From the NCBI RefSeq assembly GCF_010668395.1, contig NZ_WUEY01000020.1:46853-110852 (forward strand): DNA of 64,000 bases, read 5' to 3'. Of this stretch, positions 41,574 through 51,057 are shown in pieces (position 1 is the stretch's first letter; each line of letters begins with the position of its first letter). Both the position numbers and the translations under genes were made by a program. The stretch comes from Martinezella lusitana. Its GTDB lineage: Bacteria; Pseudomonadota; Alphaproteobacteria; Rhizobiales; Rhizobiaceae. The notes under the pieces are model-generated. The model did not search any database, had not been told where the DNA came from, and worked only from the letters and a program-made list of their open reading frames with translations.

Positions 41574-42481
41574 CGATGTCTTCTGCCGATCTGGCAGTGT
41601 TGGTCGGGCAGGTGGTTGTTTCGGGCATTCTGCTCGGATTGAACTATATGCTGGTGGCGATCAGCTTCTGGCTCATCTATGCCACGACACGCACTTTCCA
41701 TCTTGCACACGCGGTCAATTACGCTCTGGCCGGCTATGCAATGGTCATGGTCTGTAATTGGGCGGGCCTGCCTATCTGGCTGGGTCTGCTTGCCGGTATC
41801 GCGTTGGCAGTGGCTGCCAGTGTCGCGATGGAGGCGATCGTCTATGCACCATTGCGGGCAAGCGGTGCTTCAGTGCTCGGTGTGTTCCTTGCTTCGCTTG
41901 GTATTGCCATCGCCGGACCCAATCTCATCCAGATCATCTTCGGGCCGGAAGCCTTCCGGGTCGCCAATGTTCCCAACTCCATTCTGAATTTCGGTGGCAT
42001 CACGATCACGGCCCTGCGCCTGACAACAGCTGTCACATCGCTCGTGCTCGCGCTGATCATCCACGTCATGCTGACGCGCAGCAAAATCGGTTTTGCCATC
42101 AGCGCCGTACGTTCTAATCCGGCGCTGGCCATGTCAGTCGGCATCTCTCAGGCGCGTGTCTTCCGCATGGTCTTTGCCATCGGCGGCGCATTGATCGGCG
42201 TTGCAGGATGCTTCTCGACAATGGATTCTGCCGCCCAGGCGACGATGGGCCTGCAGCCCGTACTGTACGGCCTGATCGGCATCTTTCTCGGTGGCACCGC
42301 CACCGCAAGAGGCGCTGCGTTCGGCGGCTTCCTGCTGGGCTTCATTCTGGTACTCAGCGGGCTTTTCCTACCACCCGACTTCGGCGTCATCCTCGTCTTC
42401 GCGCTGCTGGCTGCAATCCTTATCTTCCGTCCCGAGGGGCTTCTGCCTGCTCGCTTCGCTGTTGCCGGAGAAGACCACTAA
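41567..42481 (+). CDS. ABC importer permease, LivH type
   Basis: A 304-residue inner-membrane permease with about eight hydrophobic segments. LivH-type features: GLNYMLVAISFWLIYATTRT near residue 25, SVLGVFLASLGIAIAGPNLI near 102, and the ATPase-docking segment with ALAMSVGISQARVFRMVFAI near 180. The stop TAA overlaps the next start by one base (TAATG), so they are translationally coupled. Start choice is uncertain between 41567 and 41576. Confidence 0.9.
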   Translation: MLTMSSADLAVLVGQVVVSGILLGLNYMLVAISFWLIYATTRTFHLAHAVNYALAGYAMVMVCNWAGLPIWLGLLAGIALAVAASVAMEAIVYAPLRASGASVLGVFLASLGIAIAGPNLIQIIFGPEAFRVANVPNSILNFGGITITALRLTTAVTSLVLALIIHVMLTRSKIGFAISAVRSNPALAMSVGISQARVFRMVFAIGGALIGVAGCFSTMDSAAQATMGLQPVLYGLIGIFLGGTATARGAAFGGFLLGFILVLSGLFLPPDFGVILVFALLAAILIFRPEGLLPARFAVAGEDH

Positions 42482-44241
42482 TGACCGGTTCCTACTTCGC
42501 AGATATCGCAACCCAGGTCCTGTTCCTGGTGATCCTGGCAAATTCGCTCAACCTGCTTCTGGGTGTCGCTGGCCAGATGTCCATGGCAACGGCCGCTTTC
42601 TATGGCGTGGGAGCCTATACCTGCGCAATCATGACGGCGACGGGTATAACTTACGGCGGTTCCGAGGCCGTCGGGCCAGGCTGGCCATTCTGGGGTGGCT
42701 TCCTCAGCGCGGTCGTCGTTTCCGTCTTTGCCGGCTTCCTCGTCGCATTGCCGGCGGCGCGGCGTGTCCGCGGTGATTATCTCATCCTGCTGACACTCGC
42801 TTTCCAGTTTCTATTTAGCACCAGCGCCAATACCTTCGTCAGCCTCACAGGAGGCCCGAACGGAATGGCCATGCCCCCGATGGCGATCGGTGACTTCAGC
42901 ATCGACACAACAGATCAGGCTCTGGTCTTCTTCGCGGTCGTGGCTGTTCTGAGTGCTCTGTTCTGCTCTTTCGTGGCTCGTTCTCCTTTCGGTCGTCTGC
43001 TTCGTGGCATCCGTGAAGACGAAGGCGTCGTTCGCGCGCTTGGAAAGACGACCGTTCTGCCGAAGTCGCTGGCATTCGCACTTGCGGCTGGTATTGCAGG
43101 CGGCATCGGCGCCCTTGCAGCCAGCTACATGCAGTTCGTTGCACCGGCGACCTACAATCTCGATTTCGCTGTGCTCGTTGCAGCCTGCGTGGCGCTCGGC
43201 GGCCCGGGCAACATCCTGGGCAGCACGGTCGCTGCGATTGTCATCGGCAGCATTCGCCCGGTGCTGCAGAACCTCGGCATGACCAGCACCGCCGCCATTC
43301 CGTGGGAAAGCGTCATCTTCGGCCTGTTGCTGGTTCTGGGCATCCGCTTCCGTCCGAAAGGCTTTCTGCCGGAAAACATGCGCTGGTTTGGCGGCAGGAC
43401 ACCTGCTGCTGCCCCTGAAAGTCATGATATGCCTGTCTCGAGCGGCAAGAAGCAGAAGCTATCAAAGATCGTCCCTGAAAATCGCAAGCCAGTCGTTGAA
43501 GCTCGGAATCTTTCAAAGCGTTACGGCGGACTGCAGGCAGTCGAAGATTTCTCCATCGATCTCTACAAAGGTGAAATTGTTGCACTCATCGGCCCGAACG
43601 GCGCTGGCAAGACGACCATTTTCAACCTGCTGATGGACAACCAGCGCAGCGACACCGGTACCATCAAGCTGAACGGCAATTCGATCTTCGGCCTTGGCAC
43701 AGCAACGATCGCGAAGACCGGCATGGTGCGTTACTTCCAGGGCGTGCGGGCGTTCGGCAACATGACGGCGCTCGACAACGTGGCGCTTGCCATGCCACAT
43801 CAGCCCGGCGAAAAGCTGCTCAGGTTGCTGACCAATCCCCTTGCGGCGTGCGCCAAGGAAAAGGAAGTCCGTGCAAAAGCCATGGAACTGCTGGACTTTG
43901 TGGGCATAGGTCATCTGGCGAACAGCATCGTCCAGGATCTACCTTTCGGGCAGCAGAAGCTCGTCGCATTTGCCCGGCTGATTGCGACAGGTGCAGAGGT
44001 CCTGCTGCTCGACGAACCGGCCTCCGGCGTCGACCCTCGTGCGGCCGAGCAGATCATCGCGCTGGTCCAGCAGCTTGCAGCAAACGGCAAGACCATCTGC
44101 ATTGTGGAGCACAGCCTCCACATCGTCTCCGAACTGGCCGACCGTGTGGTGTTCATGAACGCCGGCAAGGTGGTAGCCGATGGCTCGATCGACGATGTCA
44201 CATCGCGTCCCGATCTCGTCGATCTGTACTTCGGAACTTGA
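42481..44241 (+). CDS. Fused LivM permease - LivG ATPase
   Basis: A 586-residue fusion. Residues 1 to about 310 are a LivM-type permease (NSLNLLLGVAGQMSMATAAF near 20, RSPFGRLLRGIREDEGVVRA near 165, then LPKSLAFALAAGIAGGIGAL). After a charged linker (about 310-335), residues 340-586 are a LivG-type ATPase: Walker A GPNGAGKTTIFNLL, Walker B VLLLDEPASGVD, and VEHSLHIVSELADRVVFM. The ABC signature is LPFGQQKLVAFARL rather than LSGGQ, which is a common relaxation in LivG. An ATG at 42481 follows livH directly; the longer open frame upstream is a shadow of livH. Confidence 0.92.
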   Translation: MTGSYFADIATQVLFLVILANSLNLLLGVAGQMSMATAAFYGVGAYTCAIMTATGITYGGSEAVGPGWPFWGGFLSAVVVSVFAGFLVALPAARRVRGDYLILLTLAFQFLFSTSANTFVSLTGGPNGMAMPPMAIGDFSIDTTDQALVFFAVVAVLSALFCSFVARSPFGRLLRGIREDEGVVRALGKTTVLPKSLAFALAAGIAGGIGALAASYMQFVAPATYNLDFAVLVAACVALGGPGNILGSTVAAIVIGSIRPVLQNLGMTSTAAIPWESVIFGLLLVLGIRFRPKGFLPENMRWFGGRTPAAAPESHDMPVSSGKKQKLSKIVPENRKPVVEARNLSKRYGGLQAVEDFSIDLYKGEIVALIGPNGAGKTTIFNLLMDNQRSDTGTIKLNGNSIFGLGTATIAKTGMVRYFQGVRAFGNMTALDNVALAMPHQPGEKLLRLLTNPLAACAKEKEVRAKAMELLDFVGIGHLANSIVQDLPFGQQKLVAFARLIATGAEVLLLDEPASGVDPRAAEQIIALVQQLAANGKTICIVEHSLHIVSELADRVVFMNAGKVVADGSIDDVTSRPDLVDLYFGT

Positions 44242-44252
44242 GGGAGCAGACC

Positions 44253-45005
44253 ATGGCTACACCGCTTCTCAAGATCGTCAATGAAACCTACAACGCGCAG
44301 GCGCACATGCCGACACTCGATGTACAGAACCTCTCCGCCGGCTATGGCAAGCGACAGGTGTTGCGCAATGTCAGCCTGAATGTTCACCCTGGCGAGGTAG
44401 TGGCCGTCCTCGGCCATAACGGTGCCGGCAAGTCCACGCTGCTTCGATCCATTCTGGGAACCATTCCGAAGTCGGGCAACGTTACCTTCCAGGGGCGGGA
44501 TATTTCCCGTGTTCCCTATTACAAGAATGTCGAGGGCGGCATTTCCCATTCGCTGGCCGAAGCACCCGTCTTTGGCGCGCTGGATGTGGAAACCAATCTC
44601 AAGCTGGGTGGCTACACGGAGAATGCAAGGGAACTGCCCGCGCTGATGGAGGAAGTCTATACGACTTTTCCAAAGTTGCGCGAACGCCAGAAGCAAGCCT
44701 CCGGTACGCTCAGCGGTGGCGAGCGCCGGATGTTGGCAGTCGGCATGGCGATGATGAGCCGGCCAAGCCTCATGCTGCTGGACGAACCCTCGATCGGGCT
44801 CGCCCCGCAGACCGCGCACCAGATTCTTGCAGTGATCAACAAGCTCTGCAAGGAGCGGCAGATGGCAGCCATCATCGTCGACCAGAGCGTGCGCTCGACA
44901 CTACGCGTGGCGGATCGGGTCTATTACCTGCGCATGGGTGAGATTTTGCTCACCGAAGATTCCGAGGCGGCGCGCAAGCGCGAGCACTTCTGGGATCTTT
45001 TCTGA
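44253..45005 (+). CDS. ABC importer ATP-binding protein, LivF type
   Basis: A 250-residue second ATPase of the importer. Seen: an extra N-terminal stretch of about 18 residues, Walker A GHNGAGKSTLLRSI near 50, signature LSGGERRMLAVGMAM near 153, Walker B LMLLDEPSIGLAP near 173 and the switch VDQSVRSTLRVADRVYYLR. In the H-loop the usual His is Asp/Gln (IIVDQSV), as is usual in LivF proteins that read VEQ. Start at 44253 has AGGGAG upstream and lies 11 bp after the fused permease-ATPase. Confidence 0.92.
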   Translation: MATPLLKIVNETYNAQAHMPTLDVQNLSAGYGKRQVLRNVSLNVHPGEVVAVLGHNGAGKSTLLRSILGTIPKSGNVTFQGRDISRVPYYKNVEGGISHSLAEAPVFGALDVETNLKLGGYTENARELPALMEEVYTTFPKLRERQKQASGTLSGGERRMLAVGMAMMSRPSLMLLDEPSIGLAPQTAHQILAVINKLCKERQMAAIIVDQSVRSTLRVADRVYYLRMGEILLTEDSEAARKREHFWDLF

Positions 45006-45076
45006 AGCCCCCGAGGTCGGACCATAAGCGTTACGAGCCGGATCTCAAGCCGGTCACCAATCGAGAAGGAAATGAA

Positions 45077-46513
45077 ATGTATCCCAAGATTCAGCTCTAC
45101 ATTGACGGTCGTTTCCGCGACGCGTCCAACGGCCAGATGATCGAGGTCATCAATCCTGCAACCGGCGAAGTCATCGGCGGCGCGTCGATAGCGACGAAAT
45201 CGGACATGGATGAGGCGCTGGCCAGCGCGGAGGCTGGTTTCAAGCTCTGGCGTTCGACCTCCGCCTATGATCGCTGCAAGCTGATCCGCAAGGCTGCTGA
45301 CATCATCCGCGAACGGATGGATGAGATAGCCGCCATCCTGACCACAGAGCAGGGAAAGCCCTTGGCGGAATCAAAGCTCGAGCTCGGTCTTTCCGTCGAC
45401 ATTCTGGATTGGTGTGCCGAAGAAGGTCGTCGGGCCTACGGTCGAGTCATTCCATCGCGCGGCCCCACCATCCAGCAGCTCGTCGTGCATGAGCCCGTGG
45501 GCCCGGTAGCCGCCTTTACACCCTGGAACTTCCCGGTCAGTCAGTTGATCCGTAAGGTGGGTGCAGCCCTTGCTGCCGGTTGCTCCATCGTCGTCAAGGC
45601 GGCGGAAGAGACCCCGGGTTCGCCGGTCGCTGTCGTCAAGGCATTCCATGATGCAGGCGTGCCAAAGGGCGTGCTCGGTCTGCTCTTCGGCGTGCCGGCG
45701 GACATTTCGTCCTATCTGGTGCCTAACCCCATTATCAGGAAGATCTCCTTCACCGGTTCGGTGCCCGTCGGCAAGCATCTGGCTGCGATGGCCGGAACCT
45801 ACATGAAGCCGGCTACGATGGAACTGGGCGGTCATGCGCCGGTCTTTGTCTTCGATGACGTGGATGTCGGCAAGACGGCTGCGACATTGGTGACCTCGAA
45901 ATATCGTAATGCGGGTCAGGTCTGTGTCTCGCCGACACGCTTCCTCGTGCATGAGAATGTCTACGATGAATTTCTGGACAAGTTTGTCGCCGGTGCGCGC
46001 AGCGTTGTGGTCGGCAATGGCCTGCATGCGGATACCCGGATGGGGCCACTGGTCAATGAGAAGAGGGTAACGGCTGTCGATACGCTGGTGCAGGACGCGG
46101 TGAAGGGCGGCGCGGAGTTGCTGACGGGCGGCCGGCGCATCTCCAATGCCGGCAGCTTCTATGAGCCGACTGTGCTTGCCAATGTGACCACAGAAATGCG
46201 TGCAATGAACGAGGAGCCGTTCGGCCCCGTTGCGCTTGTCCGCCGCTTCAGCGGCATTGACGAGGTCATTGAAGAGGCCAATCGTCTTCCCTTCGGCCTT
46301 GCGAGCTACGCATTCGCACGTTCGACCAAGACGATAAGCACGCTTGCGCGGGAAGTATCCGTCGGCATGATGACCATCAATCACCTGGGCATTGGGCTGC
46401 CGGAAACGCATTTCGGCGGCGTACGCGACAGCGGCTACGGTTCGGAGGGTGGCCCCGAGGCTGTCGAGGCCTATCTCGTTGCGAAGTTCCTGACGCAGGA
46501 CACCGCTGCTTGA
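45077..46513 (+). CDS. NAD(P)-dependent aldehyde dehydrogenase (succinate-semialdehyde-type)
   Basis: A 478-residue aldehyde dehydrogenase, oxidising an aldehyde to an acid. Seen: TPWNFPVSQLIRKVGAALAA near residue 150, cofactor loop FTGSVPVGKHLAAMAG near 228, the catalytic glutamate in MELGGHAPVFVFDD near 252, the catalytic cysteine in NAGQVCVSPTRF near 285, and EEPFGPVALVRRF near 385. The length and residues fit succinate-semialdehyde or 2-oxoglutarate-semialdehyde dehydrogenases. It precedes an AttM/BlcC-like lactonase, the same order of functions found in the Agrobacterium blcABC operon for gamma-butyrolactone use. Confidence 0.9.
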   Translation: MYPKIQLYIDGRFRDASNGQMIEVINPATGEVIGGASIATKSDMDEALASAEAGFKLWRSTSAYDRCKLIRKAADIIRERMDEIAAILTTEQGKPLAESKLELGLSVDILDWCAEEGRRAYGRVIPSRGPTIQQLVVHEPVGPVAAFTPWNFPVSQLIRKVGAALAAGCSIVVKAAEETPGSPVAVVKAFHDAGVPKGVLGLLFGVPADISSYLVPNPIIRKISFTGSVPVGKHLAAMAGTYMKPATMELGGHAPVFVFDDVDVGKTAATLVTSKYRNAGQVCVSPTRFLVHENVYDEFLDKFVAGARSVVVGNGLHADTRMGPLVNEKRVTAVDTLVQDAVKGGAELLTGGRRISNAGSFYEPTVLANVTTEMRAMNEEPFGPVALVRRFSGIDEVIEEANRLPFGLASYAFARSTKTISTLAREVSVGMMTINHLGIGLPETHFGGVRDSGYGSEGGPEAVEAYLVAKFLTQDTAA

Positions 46514-46572
46514 TGACAAATCCGGGCGATGGCTACGTCGCTCATCACCATATTGGCTGGGAGGACTTGCCG

Positions 46573-47361
46573 ATGACCGATATCAGACTCTACCTTTTCC
46601 AGACTGGCCACATTCGTCAGCAGGAAGTCGACATTAAGATGGGAGCGAGCCAGGACGAGTTCATCACTCCTATTCCCTGGTTCCTGATCACACATCCCAA
46701 GGGCAACATCATCATCGACGGCGGCACGCCGGTCGAGGCGGCAATAGACCCGCACAAGCATTGGGGGACGGTCGCAGAGCGCTATTTCCCGCTGATGAAG
46801 GAGGAGGACGGCTGCCTCAACCGCTTCGTGGAGGCGGGCTTCGATCCGAAGAGCGTGCGTTATGTGCTTCATTCGCATCTGCATATCGACCACACTGGCG
46901 CGCTCGGACATTTTCCGAACGCAACTTATATCGTCCAGCGCCGGGAATACGAGTTTGCCTATGCGCCAGACTGGTTTTCCAGGGGGGCCTATGTGAAGGC
47001 GGATTTTGACCGGCCTGGGCTGAAGTGGCACTTCCTTGAAGGCCAAGATCATGATGGCTTCGATCTTTACGGCGATGGCACGGTGAAGTTCTATTTCACA
47101 CCGGGCCATTCGCCGGGCCATCAGTCCTTCCTTCTCAACTTGCCAAATTCGGGTGCCTATGTGCTGACGATCGATGCCGCATACACCATGGATCACTGGA
47201 ACGAGAAATGCCTGCCGGGTTCGATGACGAGTGCGATTGAGGTTGCCCGTTCGGTTCAGAAGCTGCGTATGATCGCTGATGTCAACGATGCCACGATCAT
47301 CACCGGCCATGATCCAGACATGTGGCCGACATTGAAGAAGTTCCCGGAATATTATGGCTGA
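46573..47361 (+). CDS. Metallo-beta-lactamase-fold lactonase, AttM/BlcC-like
   Basis: A 262-residue metal-dependent lactonase that opens a gamma-lactone ring. The zinc motif HSHLHIDHTGALGHF is near residue 97, and further ligands appear as FTPGHSPGHQSF near 177 and ITGHDPDMWP near 247; FQTGHIRQQEVDIKMG and WFLITHPKGNIIIDGG are typical of AttM/AiiB N-termini. Start at 46573 is preferred, with GGGAGGA 7 bp upstream and a family-like MTDIRLYLFQ; earlier ATGs at 46513 add 20 unusual residues. It may degrade N-acyl homoserine lactones (quorum quenching) or, more in keeping with the operon, a small catabolic lactone. Confidence 0.88.
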   Translation: MTDIRLYLFQTGHIRQQEVDIKMGASQDEFITPIPWFLITHPKGNIIIDGGTPVEAAIDPHKHWGTVAERYFPLMKEEDGCLNRFVEAGFDPKSVRYVLHSHLHIDHTGALGHFPNATYIVQRREYEFAYAPDWFSRGAYVKADFDRPGLKWHFLEGQDHDGFDLYGDGTVKFYFTPGHSPGHQSFLLNLPNSGAYVLTIDAAYTMDHWNEKCLPGSMTSAIEVARSVQKLRMIADVNDATIITGHDPDMWPTLKKFPEYYG

Positions 47362-47427
47362 CGCATGGACTGGCCCTGACGCTCACCGGCGGCCGGGCCA
47401 TCCCGCAGGCATTAAAGGAATGCAATA

Positions 47428-49011
47428 GTGAGCGATACCATCATTGTGGGAGCCGGTACAGCAGGCTGTGTTCTTGCGAACCGCTTGAGCGAAAGCTCCA
47501 GTCACCAGGTGACTCTGCTGGAGGCCGGCCCGCCAGACAACAGCATGTGGATTCCGATTCCCGTCGGCTTCACGAAGCTCATGGGCAACCGGACCTATAA
47601 CTGGTGTTTCCAGACCGAACCCGAGCCCTACACGCTCGATCGTCCCATTCCCATCCCTCGCGGGCGCACCCTTGGCGGGTCCAGTGCGATCAACGGCATG
47701 CTCATAGTCCGTGGCCAGCCGCTGGATTACAACACCTGGGCCCAGCTCGGCAATCGCGGCTGGTCATGGGAAGACGTGCTGCCTTATTTCCGCAAGTTCG
47801 AGACCTATCAGGATGGCGGCGATAAAACGCGCGGCCATGACGGACCCTTGAACGTTCACAAGGTCGGCTTCCGCAACGAGTTGACGGATGCTTATCTCAA
47901 GGCGACACGGAATGAAGGTTTCCCTTTCAACGACGATTATAACAACGGCGAGCAGGAAGGTTTCGGGTATCTGCAGATCAACCAGAAGGAGGGGAGGCGC
48001 GTCTCGGCCGCAAATGCCTACCTCGATCCGATCCGCAAGCGCCAGAACCTCTGCATCGAGACAGACGCGCACGTCACACGGCTCATCATGGACGGCACAC
48101 GCTGCGTCGGAGTCGAATTTCGCCAGCGTGGCCAACTTCGCGAACTGCGGGCAAAACGCGTCATCCTCGCCGCCGGGGCGATCCAGTCACCGCAAATCCT
48201 CGAACTTTCGGGGATCGGCAATCCTAAGGTGCTTTCCGATGCGGGCGTCAAGGTGATCCATGCGCTTCCGGGCGTCGGCGAGAATTTGCGAGACCACTAC
48301 ACACCACGGATGAACTGGCGTGTGAAAAAGAAGGTCACCTTTAACGAACGTGCCCACGGGCTGCCGCTCGCCTGGGAAGTTGCAAGGTATTATCTGCAGA
48401 AAAAGGGGCTTCTCATAGCGCCGAGCGCCGTCATCTTCGGCTTTGTGAAGTCGCGCCCCGACCTTGAAACGCCTGACATCCAGTATCACTACAATCTGGG
48501 CAGCTATGCCAATCACGCGCGGCGCACACTCGATCATGATCCGGGCATGACCATGTCCGTCTATCAGTTGCGCCCGCAATCGGCAGGGTCTGTGCACATC
48601 GGTGGTGGTAATCCGTTGGCCGCACCGAAAATCCGTCCAAACTTTCTGGCGGAAGAGGAGGATCGTGTCAGTCTGGTCGAGGGCATGAAAATCGCCCGCC
48701 GGATCGTCAACAATCCCGCGCTTGATGCATATCGGGCCTACGAGATGAATCCTGGCAAGGAGGTGAACACCGACCAGGAATGGCTCGATTTTGCTCGGCG
48801 AAACGGACAGACATCCTTTCATCTTGGAGGGTCATGCAAGATGGGTCAGGATGCCATGGCTGTCGTCGACAGCAATCTCAAGGTTCATGGTCTCGACGGC
48901 CTTTACGTCGTGGATGCCTCCATCATGCCGACGATGGTGTCCGGAAACACGAACGCGGCAACCTTCATGATCGCCGAAAAGGCGTCAGACCATCTTCGTA
49001 CGGCGGCTTGA
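47428..49011 (+). CDS. GMC-family FAD-dependent alcohol oxidoreductase
   Basis: A 527-residue flavoenzyme of the choline/alcohol dehydrogenase type. Seen: IIVGAGTAGCVLANRL at the N-terminus, RTLGGSSAINGMLIVRGQPL near residue 83, VILAAGAIQSPQILELSGIG near 243, and the catalytic pair as FHLGGSCKMG near 463 and VSGNTNAATFMIAEKAS near 505. It is a different subgroup from the GMC at 33311. It lies 66 bp after the lactonase in the same direction and could oxidise the hydroxyl exposed by ring opening, feeding the aldehyde dehydrogenase. Electron acceptor unknown. Confidence 0.9.
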   Translation: MSDTIIVGAGTAGCVLANRLSESSSHQVTLLEAGPPDNSMWIPIPVGFTKLMGNRTYNWCFQTEPEPYTLDRPIPIPRGRTLGGSSAINGMLIVRGQPLDYNTWAQLGNRGWSWEDVLPYFRKFETYQDGGDKTRGHDGPLNVHKVGFRNELTDAYLKATRNEGFPFNDDYNNGEQEGFGYLQINQKEGRRVSAANAYLDPIRKRQNLCIETDAHVTRLIMDGTRCVGVEFRQRGQLRELRAKRVILAAGAIQSPQILELSGIGNPKVLSDAGVKVIHALPGVGENLRDHYTPRMNWRVKKKVTFNERAHGLPLAWEVARYYLQKKGLLIAPSAVIFGFVKSRPDLETPDIQYHYNLGSYANHARRTLDHDPGMTMSVYQLRPQSAGSVHIGGGNPLAAPKIRPNFLAEEEDRVSLVEGMKIARRIVNNPALDAYRAYEMNPGKEVNTDQEWLDFARRNGQTSFHLGGSCKMGQDAMAVVDSNLKVHGLDGLYVVDASIMPTMVSGNTNAATFMIAEKASDHLRTAA

Positions 49012-49066
49012 GTCCACAGGCGAGGCTTCCATCTGGAAGACTTACCTTTCTGGGGAGAAATTCACA

Positions 49067-50080
49067 ATGCGATCGGTGCTGTTGAAGGACAAGCCGGGCC
49101 CGGGACATGTGCGGAGGGCCGAGTTACCGGATGCTCCGGTGCCAGGCAACGACGAGGTACAAATCCGGCTGATCTTTGCCGGCATGTGCCATACCGATCT
49201 CGCAATGATCAATGGCGAGATTGGACCCGAGCGCGGGTATTTTCCAACGTTTCCGATCGTGCTTGGTCATGAATTTCTCGGTCGCGTCATCGCCCGCGGG
49301 GATAATGTGGAGAATGTTTCGGTCGGCGACCGTGTTATCGGCGGCTGTCATCTGACCTGCGGCAGTTGCAAGTGGTGTCTCAGCCGCCGCTCGATGCTGT
49401 GCGAGCGCAAAAAGGTCCTCGGTCTCGATACCGATGGCATTTTCGCCGAAGTCTTCAACCTTCCCGCTGCCGTGGTGGTGCCTGTTACCAATGGTGTGAC
49501 CGACAGGCTCGCCGCTCTGGCGGAGCCTTTCGCCGTGTCGGCACATGCTGTCGAGCTTGCCGCTCCGGAGGTTGGAGAACGGATTGCCATTATCGGCCCC
49601 GGATCAATCGGCCAATTGACGGTCGGCGCGCTGAAGGGGTATGACGTCGCAGTTTTCGGAACGAAATCGGATGCCCTGCAGCTGCAGCGCTGTCTTCAGC
49701 TCGGTGCACGCGAGGTTTACGACGAGAGCAGTGCGATCGAACGAATGTATGGGACATTCGACGTGGTTATCGAAGCGGCCGGTGCCACCGTCGCGGTCAG
49801 CGAGGGTGTGCGACTGCTTGGCAGGGGAGGGCGGCTCATCTGTCTTGGCCTGCCCGCAGACGATGCAACCTTCTCGTCTGCCGAACTGGCGCTTTCGGAG
49901 AAGACGATCATCGGGGCGCGTGCCTACGATCGCGGAACGTGGAAGAATATCCCCGGAATGCTGGCCGAGGCGCCAGACCTCGAAGAGACCGTCAGCCATG
50001 TGCTGCATTTCGACAGATATCTGGAAGCGCTTGATCTCATCAGGAGCCGCTCTGCATCGAAAATATTGCTGCACTTCTAG
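49067..50080 (+). CDS. Zinc-dependent alcohol dehydrogenase (MDR family)
   Basis: A 337-residue medium-chain dehydrogenase. Catalytic zinc ligands are in GMCHTDLAM (Cys, near residue 39) and LGHEFLGRV (His-Glu, near 70); the structural zinc cysteines are CGSCKWCLSRRSMLC near 103-117. The cofactor loop is reduced to IAIIGPGSIGQLTVGAL near 175. It probably oxidises a secondary or primary alcohol of the same pathway as the preceding GMC enzyme. The gene is 55 bp downstream of the GMC stop with TGGGGAGA as ribosome-binding region. Confidence 0.9.
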   Translation: MRSVLLKDKPGPGHVRRAELPDAPVPGNDEVQIRLIFAGMCHTDLAMINGEIGPERGYFPTFPIVLGHEFLGRVIARGDNVENVSVGDRVIGGCHLTCGSCKWCLSRRSMLCERKKVLGLDTDGIFAEVFNLPAAVVVPVTNGVTDRLAALAEPFAVSAHAVELAAPEVGERIAIIGPGSIGQLTVGALKGYDVAVFGTKSDALQLQRCLQLGAREVYDESSAIERMYGTFDVVIEAAGATVAVSEGVRLLGRGGRLICLGLPADDATFSSAELALSEKTIIGARAYDRGTWKNIPGMLAEAPDLEETVSHVLHFDRYLEALDLIRSRSASKILLHF

Positions 50081-50112
50081 TTTCTCGGACCTGCTTTCAA
50101 AGAGTATCCAGA

Positions 50113-51057
50113 ATGAGTGTTGTCCTTCAGATTGTTGCTCCGGTTTTCGGGCTAATCATTCTCGGTTTCTTCCTGTCCAGGCTTTCACTGCTGACGAAGA
50201 CGGCTGAGGCGGGCCTGTCGGAATTTGTTTATGTGGTGGCCATTCCGTGCCTGCTCGTCAGGACGATCGCCCATGCCTCCTTTCCTCAGGTTCAGCCATG
50301 GGGATACTGGATTTCCTATTTCGGCGCGGCCGCAACTGTCTGGATACTAATCAGCTATATCGCGCTGTACATCTTCAAGCGGGAACGTGACGAAACCGTT
50401 ATTTTTGGCTTTTCCAGCGCCCACGCGAATACCGCTCTGATAGGGCTTCCACTCATCATCCAGGCCGTCGGGCCGGATTCAGCGACGCCACTTGCACTGC
50501 TGCTTGCAATCCATCTGCCAATCATGACCGCAGTAGCAACGCTGGCTTTCGAGGGCGTGACGGCGCGGGGCCTGGGCGAGGTGCTGAAGAAGGTGGCACG
50601 CATGCTTGTAACCCACCCGATCCTCATAGGCATTTATGTCGGAACCGCCATTGCCATATCGAAGATTGACCTTAGCGGCACCACTAATGAGTTTCTGAAC
50701 CTGATTGCTTCATCGGCCGCGCCCTGCGCCCTGATTGCAATCGGCATGGCTTTGCACGATCGCAAGATCACCGCCGAAATACAGCCGGCAATCGCGATCA
50801 GTTTCATGAAGCTGGTCTTGCACCCGCTGCTTGCCTTCATTCTCTCCCGGTACGCCTTCTCGATGCCGGTCGCATGGTCTTCCGTATGCGTCTTGTTCGC
50901 CACTTGCCCATCCGGAATAAATGCATACCTGATGGCGAGGCGGGTTGGTGTTGGCGAGCAGGTTGCCTCCTCGGCTCTGTCGCTGTCGACGCTGGCAGGT
51001 ATGGGCACGATGTCAGCCTGGCTTTACGTCGTTCATAGCTGGCCGGCGCTTCCCTGA
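50113..51057 (+). CDS. AEC-family transporter (auxin efflux carrier type)
   Basis: A 314-residue membrane protein of about ten segments, starting VLQIVAPVFGLIILGFFLSR and including SSAHANTALIGLPLIIQAVG near residue 98, typical for the AEC family; ends with TCPSGINAYLMARRVGVGEQ near 270. Bacterial AEC proteins move small mono- or dicarboxylates such as malate or malonate. Here it may export or take up an acid of the lactone/hydroxyacid pathway. Its 3' end overlaps the convergent LysR gene by 25 bp. Confidence 0.85.
   Translation: MSVVLQIVAPVFGLIILGFFLSRLSLLTKTAEAGLSEFVYVVAIPCLLVRTIAHASFPQVQPWGYWISYFGAAATVWILISYIALYIFKRERDETVIFGFSSAHANTALIGLPLIIQAVGPDSATPLALLLAIHLPIMTAVATLAFEGVTARGLGEVLKKVARMLVTHPILIGIYVGTAIAISKIDLSGTTNEFLNLIASSAAPCALIAIGMALHDRKITAEIQPAIAISFMKLVLHPLLAFILSRYAFSMPVAWSSVCVLFATCPSGINAYLMARRVGVGEQVASSALSLSTLAGMGTMSAWLYVVHSWPALP

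Noticed and set aside
45371..46519. 382-codon minus-strand frame opposite the aldehyde dehydrogenase
   Set aside because: Shadow of a gene with catalytic Cys and Glu.
46513..46572. Earlier lactonase start directly at the aldehyde dehydrogenase stop
   Set aside because: The 20 extra residues do not resemble lactonases and the strong GGGAGGA site fits the ATG at 46573.
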